Source: Bacillota bacterium
Lineage (GTDB): Bacteria > Bacillota > Clostridia > DSM-8532
Direction: 5' to 3'
DNA length: 64,000 nt
Assembly: GCA_023411795.1 (NCBI GenBank)
Contig: JAEYOK010000030.1
Coordinates: 4,042 to 68,041 of the forward strand
The notes under the pieces were generated by a model. The model was not told where the DNA came from. It was given only the letters and a program-made list of their open reading frames with translations, and did not search any database. The first letter of the stretch is position 1, and each line of letters starts with the position of its first letter. Below are positions 45,394-51,952 of this stretch, piece by piece. Position numbers and translations under genes: made by a program.

Positions 45394-45434
45394 AAAGGGG
45401 GTAACCTATCAGAATGCAGGGTTGCCCCCCTTTT
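45394..45434 (+). terminator. intrinsic terminator of the CBM25 gene
   Basis: AAAGGGGGTAACC pairs with GGTTGCCCCCCTTT (one G-U and one bulge) around a 13-nt loop, then TTTT. It starts 15 bp after the stop codon. Confidence 0.85.
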
Positions 45435-45477
45435 AACAGCCTACTGGAACTGCGCGATGCTACCAACCACAATATAG

Positions 45478-45651
45478 CTACAACTTACTTCCATCATTGA
45501 CCCAATCCCTTGCCTCTTCTACACATTCGTCAGAGGCAATAGGAACTTGACCTTCAGAGATGTCGCTAGTGTCGCTCATATCTGTGGCAGCGTTGCTAAT
45601 AAAGGTTTTAAGCTGATTAGGATTGATTTTTTGCTTATTTGGATCCTTCAC
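45478..45651 (-). CDS. DUF3787-like small protein
   Basis: 57 residues from GTG 45651, beginning MKDPNKQKINPNQLKTFISN and ending VPIASDECVEEARDWVNDGS. The end aligns with the 6905 protein's tail (V-x-M/I-x-SE/D-x-x-V-x-x-A-K/R-E/D-Y/W-V-D/N), so it is a divergent member of the DUF3787 spore-protein group. GGGAGGCGGT lies 8 bp before the GTG. The ATG overlapping it reads straight into a stop. It is isolated between the CBM25 gene and glgA. Moderate certainty because the N-terminal half does not match. Confidence 0.6.
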   Translation of the reverse strand: MKDPNKQKINPNQLKTFISNAATDMSDTSDISEGQVPIASDECVEEARDWVNDGSKL

Positions 45652-45831
45652 ATGTACCGCCTCCCGTACTTTTATTTTATGGTTTATATACACTATTATA
45701 CTATTTTTTTGCTTCATATAATTAATTTATTCACGTGGCTCTGTTGGTGCTTAATCTGGTGGTAGTCACATATGCAGTATGGTATAATATGATCAAATTA
45801 ACAATATACGATGATGTGCATGATTTGATTT

Positions 45832-45926
45832 ATGAGTAATAGGGACGGTGACTTTTACTCAAGTGGTGCATAGGCGAATTAATTCACATAAATCAATGAG
45901 TAAAAGTCACCGTCCCCTTTACTCAT
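45832..45926. repeat. REP-like inverted pair with GGGACGGT core (copy 2)
   Basis: Arms 45832-45861 and 45897-45926 are inverted copies over 30 bp with two mismatches and a 35-nt spacer. The unit is TGAGTAA, then TAGGGACGGTGACT, then TTACTCA, i.e. the GGGACGGT core between complementary heptamers. It lies 27 bp before glgA and may affect glgA leader RNA folding. Confidence 0.78.
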
Positions 45927-45952
45927 AATCTTTAGACGAAAGGAATTATGCC

Positions 45953-47410
45953 ATGAATAAGATCAAAGTGTGGTTAGCAGCATCTGAAGTGGCACCATTT
46001 ATAAAAACAGGGGGGCTGGCCGATGTGGCAGGCTCTCTACCTAAAGCCTTAAAAGAGCTGGATGTCGATATAAGAGTTGTTTTACCAAAATACAGCCAGA
46101 TTGATGAAAAATTTGTTTCGCAGATGGAATTCGTAGGTAGCTGCCAGATTGATTTAACCTGGAGAAAGCAATACTGCGGAGTTTTTAAATATGACTTTGA
46201 CGGTGTAACTTACTACTTTATAGACAATGAGTATTACTTCTTTAGAGAAGGACTATATGGCTTATATGATGATGGCGAAAGGTTCTCCTTCTTTTGCAAA
46301 GCTATTTTGGAGGTCCTGCCTCTAATAGGCTTTAAACCTGATATCATTCATCTTAATGACTGGCAGACCGGCATGGTGAGCTTGCTTCTTGACGCCCATT
46401 ATAGAGGCCGTGAAGGCGGATATTTCAAAAAGATGCATACTCTTTTCACAATACATAACTTGAAATATCAAGGGGTCTTCCCGAAGAGCATCTTATCCGA
46501 TCTTTTAGGACTTGACTGGAAGTATTTCCATGTTGATGGGGTTGAATTTTTTGACAATATAAACTTCCTAAAAGCGGCTCTTTCCTATTCCTCGGTACTT
46601 AGTACTGTAAGCCGCACATATGCGGAAGAAATTAAATATGATTTTTTTGGAGAGAATCTTCAGGATATTATAAGACGCCGTTCCATTGATATGCATGGGA
46701 TTGTTAACGGTATAGATTTTGATATAAACAATCCGGAAACTGATAACAGACTTTATGTCAATTTCAGCAAAGATGACTTATCGGGTAAGTATGAGAACAA
46801 GAGAAGGCTCCAGCAGGATTTGGGTCTGGATGTCACCTCAGATATTCCAATCATATCGCTTATATCAAGATTTGTGGACCAAAAGGGACTTGATCTTATC
46901 GAACATATATTTTCCGAGCTTATGGACATGGGGATACAGTTTGTGGTTTTGGGAACAGGGGAAAAGCGTTATGAGAATTTCCTTTCATATGCTCAGAGTA
47001 AATATCCCGGTAAGGTATCAGCCAATATAAAATATGATGCCGTATTGGCACAGCGTATATATGCTGCAAGTGATATGTATCTTATGCCTTCTTTATATGA
47101 GCCTTGTGGCCTTTCTCAGATTTTTGCTATGAGGTATGGCACTGTACCTATCGTAAGGGAAACAGGGGGACTAAAGGATACTGTAGTACCCTATAACGTG
47201 TTTACAAAAGAGGGAACAGGATTCACCTTTTCAAATTATAATGCTCATGAGATGAAAGATGCAGTGGCCCGGTCTTTAGAGATATATCGAAACAAAGAAG
47301 AATGGGAAAAACTGGTCAAAAGGTGTATGGACCAAGATTTTTCCTGGGAGAACTCAGCAAGGGAATATAAAAACCTTTACAGAAATATGTTGCTAAGATT
47401 TAACCACTAA
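45953..47410 (+). CDS. glgA: glycogen synthase (GT5)
   Basis: 485 residues. It transfers glucose from ADP-glucose to the non-reducing end of growing alpha-1,4-glucan. The ADP-glucose loop KTGGLADVAGSLPKAL begins at residue 18. DIIHLNDWQTGMVS near 125, GIVNGIDFDINNPETD near 245 and the C-terminal catalytic MPSLYEPCGLSQIFAMRYG near 380-400 are all intact. ATG 45953 follows GAAAGGAATT. No other glg gene is adjacent, but the CBM25 gene upstream and glgP at 51953-54514 make up a loose glycogen cluster. Confidence 0.97.
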   Translation: MNKIKVWLAASEVAPFIKTGGLADVAGSLPKALKELDVDIRVVLPKYSQIDEKFVSQMEFVGSCQIDLTWRKQYCGVFKYDFDGVTYYFIDNEYYFFREGLYGLYDDGERFSFFCKAILEVLPLIGFKPDIIHLNDWQTGMVSLLLDAHYRGREGGYFKKMHTLFTIHNLKYQGVFPKSILSDLLGLDWKYFHVDGVEFFDNINFLKAALSYSSVLSTVSRTYAEEIKYDFFGENLQDIIRRRSIDMHGIVNGIDFDINNPETDNRLYVNFSKDDLSGKYENKRRLQQDLGLDVTSDIPIISLISRFVDQKGLDLIEHIFSELMDMGIQFVVLGTGEKRYENFLSYAQSKYPGKVSANIKYDAVLAQRIYAASDMYLMPSLYEPCGLSQIFAMRYGTVPIVRETGGLKDTVVPYNVFTKEGTGFTFSNYNAHEMKDAVARSLEIYRNKEEWEKLVKRCMDQDFSWENSAREYKNLYRNMLLRFNH

Positions 47411-47476
47411 CATTGTGTCACCCCAGCGGCATTGTGCATAAGATGAATAAGGCCGAATCATGATGGGGTGTTAATT

Positions 47477-47647
47477 ATGGGTGATTGTAGAGATTGTGGA
47501 TGTGGAGGCGGAGGCTTTTTCGGTGGCGGCGACAATATATGGTGGATAATTATTATAGTCGTTCTTGTGATTTGCTTCTGTCCCGGTATATTTGACGGAC
47601 GCGGCGGCGGATGTAACAAATGTTGTGACAATAACAACTGCTGCTAA
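47477..47647 (+). CDS. small Cys/Gly-rich membrane protein
   Basis: 56 residues with 11 cysteines: MGDCRDCGCGGGG at the start, one hydrophobic helix DNIWWIIIIVVLVICFCPGI in the middle, and CNKCCDNNNCC at the end. The Cys-Gly-rich ends around a helix resemble the clostridial proteins labelled chorion class high-cysteine HCB protein 13, found with spore and envelope genes. GATGGGGTGTTAATT supplies a fair ribosome binding site. A hairpin terminator follows 64 bp later. Function unknown, perhaps spore coat. Confidence 0.65.
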   Translation: MGDCRDCGCGGGGFFGGGDNIWWIIIIVVLVICFCPGIFDGRGGGCNKCCDNNNCC

Positions 47648-47710
47648 AAGTCAAGATACTAAATAAGATGGAATAATGAATTCGCGCTTCATTAGAGGTG
47701 CTAATTCACA

Positions 47711-47750
47711 TGAAGTGTAACCTTATCAGGTTGCACTTCACTTGTTTATT
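47711..47750. terminator. intrinsic terminator, shared by convergent genes
   Basis: TGAAGTGTAACC pairs with GGTTGCACTTCA (one G-U) around a 6-nt loop, with a T-rich tail CTTGTTTATT. It separates the Cys-rich gene from the convergent ThrE genes. Confidence 0.8.
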
Positions 47751-47776
47751 AATATACGCAGGATATTTTATAGTAT

Positions 47777-48223
47777 TTATTGTTTATTTCTTATCTTTCC
47801 TACAAATCTAAAAACTGCTGAAACAATCATTATCCCAAATGCAATGGTGAAAGCTTTTAAAATAGTATTAATTGCATATCCAGAGGCCTCTTGCATGTTG
47901 TTGGCGACCAGACTTTGCATGGTCTGATATGCTGAAACTCCAGGAACCAGAGGAACGATTCCGGGAACGCAGAAGACCGTGGCAGGAGCTTTCTTGTATT
48001 TAGCCATAAGCTCACTGTAAATTCCTACAAAAACTGTTCCGACAAAAATCTGAACAACACTTAGCGAACTTGACAGAGGATTAACCAAAAGAGCAATGCA
48101 ATAACCCAAGGCTCCTCCTAATCCTGCCCAATGTAGTAGACGTTTTTCTATATTTAGCACCATGGCAGGAGCTATACTTCCTATAAATGCCAAAGCAAAT
48201 GACTTAGCAAATATAATAATCAT
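47777..48223 (-). CDS. threonine/serine exporter, ThrE2-like half (DUF3815)
   Basis: 148 residues with about four membrane helices, matching the C-terminal half of ThrE (MIIIFAKSFALAFIGSIAPAM, GIYSELMAKYKKAPATVFCVPGIVPLVPG). Split ThrE systems consist of this DUF3815 subunit and a DUF1212 subunit, here encoded just upstream with a 4-bp ATGA overlap. Together they are thought to export threonine and serine. TAGGAGGTCCGTT precedes ATG 48223. Confidence 0.9.
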   Translation of the reverse strand: MIIIFAKSFALAFIGSIAPAMVLNIEKRLLHWAGLGGALGYCIALLVNPLSSSLSVVQIFVGTVFVGIYSELMAKYKKAPATVFCVPGIVPLVPGVSAYQTMQSLVANNMQEASGYAINTILKAFTIAFGIMIVSAVFRFVGKIRNKQ

Positions 48224-48978
48224 AACGGACCTCCTATAAACCATAGTGTCAAGCCGATTCCGGTTCCCGCAGCAATGACAGCGACAACCATAAGAGCCTC
48301 TCCCATTCGGGCAAGCCCGCTTACTATGTCTCCATGGAGGAGATCTCGTATTCCGTTAGTTAATGCAATACCCGGAAGCATATTAATTACCGCGCCTATA
48401 ATTATTACATAAGGATTAATCTGAGGCGTGACGAAGGTAATAAGCCAGCTTAAAATTCCTGCCACAAATCCGCTCACAAAATATTCTATAAACGGAAAAC
48501 TGCTGCTTTTGGAAAAAACAAGGCGTATTAGTCCGAGGATGGCTCCTATTGGCAATACGAATAAAGCATCAACTACACTTCCGCCAAAGAGCATAACATA
48601 AACAAAAGCTGTAAGGGCATAGCAAGTTATTAAAGCTACATTGGAGAATGATTTTAACTCAGATATTCTGTTTAAATCCCTGAGCACCTCTTCATATTCA
48701 GGAGTTTCCCTCGCTATTTTCCTTGATAGCTCGTTAACGGAAGAAATTCTGGAAAGGTCAACTGTTCTTGACGGGATTCTTTTGCAAATTGTTGAGACAC
48801 CGTTTATACCCTCCACACTAACAATTATTCCTGTGGGAAGAGCAAAAGCCTCACAAGCCAAACCGTAGCTTTTGCATATTCTGGTGATAGTATCTTCTAC
48901 CCGATATGTTTCGGCACCGTATCTCAGTAGTGTTGTGCCTGCTTTTATCGCAATATCAAGTATTTTTTCCTGATCCAT
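48220..48978 (-). CDS. threonine/serine exporter, ThrE1-like half (DUF1212)
   Basis: 252 residues. A soluble N-terminal portion of ~115 residues has LDIAIKAGTTLLRYGAETYRVEDTI and CEAFALPTGIIVSVEG, family landmarks thought to form the hydrolase-like domain. Four to five helices follow (residues 118-250, NPYVIIIGAVINMLPGIALTNGIRD). It pairs with the next gene to form a complete ThrE-type exporter in the membrane. Substrate in this organism is inferred from family only. AGAAGGTAAAACT lies before the ATG. Confidence 0.9.
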   Translation of the reverse strand: MDQEKILDIAIKAGTTLLRYGAETYRVEDTITRICKSYGLACEAFALPTGIIVSVEGINGVSTICKRIPSRTVDLSRISSVNELSRKIARETPEYEEVLRDLNRISELKSFSNVALITCYALTAFVYVMLFGGSVVDALFVLPIGAILGLIRLVFSKSSSFPFIEYFVSGFVAGILSWLITFVTPQINPYVIIIGAVINMLPGIALTNGIRDLLHGDIVSGLARMGEALMVVAVIAAGTGIGLTLWFIGGPL

Positions 48979-48990
48979 AGTTTTACCTTC

Positions 48991-49185
48991 TCATTGCTCC
49001 AGATTATTATTTGAATGTGGTAATTTAGGAGAAAATCCATGACATGATTGACCGCTTGATGCTTGAACTGTCACGGAAGGCATGTTTTGTCCCTTAAATC
49101 CAAATAAACGGCACCCTTTTGGATAGCGCTTATCCCAAGTTATAAAATAATATTTGCATTTTAAACAATTAATATAGTCCTTCAT
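48991..49185 (-). CDS. small Cys-containing protein, possibly leaderless
   Basis: 64 residues beginning MKDYINCLKCKYYFITWDKR, followed by YPKGCRLFGFKGQNMPS and SSGQSCHGFSPK. The C-x2-C...C...C pattern could bind a metal. Such proteins are conserved in clostridia and are sometimes labelled uracil-DNA glycosylase, but they are far too short for that enzyme. TGGTATAAT, an extended -10 box, ends 6 nt before ATG 49185, so transcription would start at or next to the start codon and no ribosome binding site is present. A longer start at 49233 also lacks one. Confidence 0.65.
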   Translation of the reverse strand: MKDYINCLKCKYYFITWDKRYPKGCRLFGFKGQNMPSVTVQASSGQSCHGFSPKLPHSNNNLEQ

Positions 49186-49202
49186 ATGTTTATTATACCA
49201 TA

Positions 49203-49300
49203 GAACAAGTCTGACTACCGTCAACTTGTTCATTCAAATAAGTACGGCTTTACGCCGACTTATTCAATCATAAAGTAAGATGACTGCCTTCAACTTGTTC
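49203..49300. repeat. two hairpins and an imperfect 20-bp direct repeat
   Basis: GAACAAGT (49203-49210) pairs with ACTTGTTC (49224-49231). AATAAGT-A-CGGC (49237-49248) pairs with GCCGACTTATT (49254-49264). TGACTACCGTCAACTTGTTC (49212-49231) recurs as TGACTGCCTTCAACTTGTTC at 49281-49300 with two changes. The second copy ends in TTGTTC, 18 bp from TATAAT at 49319, a probable prfB promoter. Confidence 0.65.
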
Positions 49301-49387
49301 TATATATCGAGACTATGCTATAATTATCCGAGATTATGATAAAATTATTTGATATACCAATATACCATAATGGAAGGAATGATAGAT

Positions 49388-50489
49388 GTGAGCCTTATAG
49401 AACTTGAACAAGCAGGTCTGGAGCTAAGGGAGCTTGAAAAAAATATCAGAGAATTGGGGGATTCACTTTGACTTGGCCGGCATGAAAAACGAGCTGGAGG
49501 AGTTGGAGCAAAGGGCTGCAGAACCGGAATTTTGGAACAATTCTGAAAATTCCCAAAAAGTACTTCAGCGGTCCAAGAGTATTCAGAATAGATTAGATCA
49601 TTTTAAGAAGCTTATTAGTGACTGCGAAGATACGCTGACTCTTGTGGAGCTGGGTATGGATGAGCAGGACGAGACAGTACTAGAAGAGGTAAAGCTCAAT
49701 TTTGAGGATATCAATAGCCGATATGAAAAACTCCGGCTTGAGACCTTAATGCGGGGAGAATACGATAATAATGACGCGATAATTACTCTCCATGCAGGTG
49801 CAGGCGGAACCGAGGCCATGGACTGGGTCCAGATGCTTTTCCGAATGTACACAAGGTGGGCAGAGAAAAATGACTTTGGTGTGCGAGTATTGGACTTACT
49901 GAACGGCGATGAAGCGGGAATAAAAAGCGTAACAGTTGAAATAACGGGAGAATATGCCTATGGACATTTAAGAAGCGAGAAAGGGGTACATCGTCTGGTA
50001 AGAATATCACCTTTTGACGCTTCAGGAAGAAGGCATACCTCCTTTGCTTCGATGGATGTTATGCCCATATTGGATGATTCTATTGAAATTGATATAGATC
50101 CTGACGATCTTAAAATGGATGTGTATAGATCTTCCGGTGCAGGTGGTCAGCATGTTAATAAAACATCGTCAGCCGTGCGTATTACTCATATTCCCACGGG
50201 GATAATAGTTGCTTGCCAGAACGAACGATCCCAGCTACAGAACAGGGAAACAGCTATGAAAATGCTTAGAGCCAAGCTTCTGGAACTGAAGGAGAAGGAA
50301 AAGGCTGAAAAAATGAGCCAAATTCAGGGTGAGCAAATGGATATTGCATGGGGCAGCCAGATAAGGTCATATGTATTCTGTCCATATACCTTGGTTAAAG
50401 ATCACCGTACAAACTATGAGGACGGAAATGTTCAGAAGGTTATGGATGGTGGGATAGATGAATTCATTCAGGCATATTTGAGTTTATAG
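49388..50489 (+). CDS. prfB: peptide chain release factor 2, with programmed +1 frameshift
   Basis: Frame 1 starts at GTG 49388 (or ATG 49379) as MSLIELEQAGLELRELEKN and runs to CTT-TGA at 49466-49471. Skipping the T at 49469 continues in the +1 frame with GAC TTG GCC (DLAGMKNELEELE). TTG GGG GAT TCA CTT TGA C carries the slip site CTT-TGA-C and a GGGGG purine stretch just upstream. The joined protein is 366 residues, normal for RF2, with the anticodon-like SPF motif (VRISPFDASG) and GGQ (SSGAGGQHVNK) for UGA/UAA recognition and peptide release. The frameshift autoregulates RF2 level. A terminator follows directly. Confidence 0.96.
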
Positions 50490-50490
50490 T

Positions 50491-50518
50491 AAAAAAGAAC
50501 CGAAAGGTTCTTTTTTTA
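50491..50518. terminator. bidirectional terminator of prfB
   Basis: AAAAAAGAACC pairs with GGTTCTTTTTTT around a GAAA tetraloop. Its right end overlaps the stop codon of the convergent S11 gene. Confidence 0.93.
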
Positions 50519-51817
50519 TCTTTTATGAGCAATACTTTTGCCACGGGTTTTTCGGGAATTTGATTTTATTATTATCCGCTTCTTTAAATACCCATATAAT
50601 TTATAAACTCCAATAATAATCTCCAATATGACAAGACCGATTATAACATATATTAACTCACGGCTTTCAAGAAGTTGTTCTTTTAATAACTGGGTTTTTG
50701 TTTTTTGGGGCAATATTTCCCGGTCAGGATACAAGCTTATATTAATTGTAGTATCATCTTCAAGAATAAATGTCAGTTTACCCACAATAGTCTTCATGGT
50801 GACAGGCGGCTTAAGCACTGATTGATCCACGTTAATTTTTATATCCTTGATGTAGTCCTGCCCCTTTGGGTGCACATAGTAAACATCAGAGGTAACGATA
50901 AGATTTAGTGTCTGCCCTTCAATTGTAATAGCTTGCTGACTGGTTCCGGCTGTAACAATGGTACCTTCGAGGAAATTGTCAAAACCATAATTGAGGATAT
51001 TAATCGAGTCGTTATACATGCTCTTTGTAGGGACATCAAGAAGAATACAAACAAGTCTCATATTATTTTTTGTAGCGGTCGTTATGATGCTGTGGAATTC
51101 GGTATCATTGCTGGCAGTAATTCCGCCGTCGGTGCCAGGATAGCTCCAGAACATACTGTTTGTATTTGTAAGCACAATGGTTTTTTTATCATACCAGGGC
51201 TTTGCCTGAGTACTGAAAAACCGGTTGAATTTACTGTCTGCCAGAGCTTGTTTTACAAGAACAATTATATCTTCTAGTGTAGTATACTGGTTTTCATTGT
51301 ATGTCCCGATGCTGTTGGTGAAATGTGTGTTTGTCATACCATGATTTAATGCATATTCATTCATCATATCCACAAAGCCCTTCTCACTGCCACCGACAGA
51401 TTCAGCCAAAGCCATTGCCGCGTCGGGTGAACCGGTAAGCAACATGGCGGTAAGAAGATTTTTTATGGCGTATTTTTCTCCTACAGTTAGAGCTAAAGTT
51501 GCGCCATCAATATTAACAACATCTTTACTTACGGTAACCATGGCTTCGATATCTGCTTTTTCAAGAGTCAAAAGGGCCGCAACAAGTCGGTTCGCCAGAG
51601 GCGAATAGGATATCTCCTCCGATGTTTTGGAAAAGAGCACCTGCCCTCTTCGCGCATCAAATAAAACAGCAGAAACAGAATCAGTCTGTGGTTTACTGGA
51701 GTCATCGACAGCATAGACCTTTGATTCAAGAACTGAAAGGAAACCAAAGGACAATAATGTAATAATTAACATTACAGCTATACTACGATTCTTGGTGAGT
51801 AATTGTTTTCTAATCAT
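50516..51817 (-). CDS. DacF-fold (S11) protein lacking catalytic motifs
   Basis: 433 residues. A signal peptide or anchor lies at residues 12-36, then a penicillin-binding D-Ala-D-Ala carboxypeptidase fold to ~260, a PBP5 C-terminal-like domain and a C-terminal membrane helix (~390-412) with a basic tail. The overall alignment is clear (AVLFDARRGQVLFSKTSEE, NEYALNHGMTNTHFTNSIG). But the SxxK site reads LANR at 74-77, the SxN site reads GSP at 129-131, and KTG reads ITA at 233-235. Catalytic Ser and Lys are therefore missing. It probably has a structural or regulatory role at the wall. Fold certain, inactivity strongly indicated. Confidence 0.85.
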   Translation of the reverse strand: MIRKQLLTKNRSIAVMLIITLLSFGFLSVLESKVYAVDDSSKPQTDSVSAVLFDARRGQVLFSKTSEEISYSPLANRLVAALLTLEKADIEAMVTVSKDVVNIDGATLALTVGEKYAIKNLLTAMLLTGSPDAAMALAESVGGSEKGFVDMMNEYALNHGMTNTHFTNSIGTYNENQYTTLEDIIVLVKQALADSKFNRFFSTQAKPWYDKKTIVLTNTNSMFWSYPGTDGGITASNDTEFHSIITTATKNNMRLVCILLDVPTKSMYNDSINILNYGFDNFLEGTIVTAGTSQQAITIEGQTLNLIVTSDVYYVHPKGQDYIKDIKINVDQSVLKPPVTMKTIVGKLTFILEDDTTINISLYPDREILPQKTKTQLLKEQLLESRELIYVIIGLVILEIIIGVYKLYGYLKKRIIIKSNSRKTRGKSIAHKR

Positions 51818-51952
51818 GACTGATACTTCCCTGCTGTATTAATCTATTCATATAAGGACAATAAAATTATAGCATATGATAGGTACATGTCAAATGTGGA
51901 GCATGTTTTACAATGTATCATATTTTCGTTTCACCTGTTTCTCCCCGGTTTA

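Noticed and set aside
48991..49233. Uracil-DNA glycosylase label for the small Cys-containing protein
   Set aside because: At 64-80 residues it is far too short and has none of the enzyme's motifs.
49434..49466. A TTG start for prfB at 49434 reading directly in the second frame
   Set aside because: This would remove the first ~15 residues and ignore the CTT-TGA-C slip site; the joined reading gives the full RF2 length.
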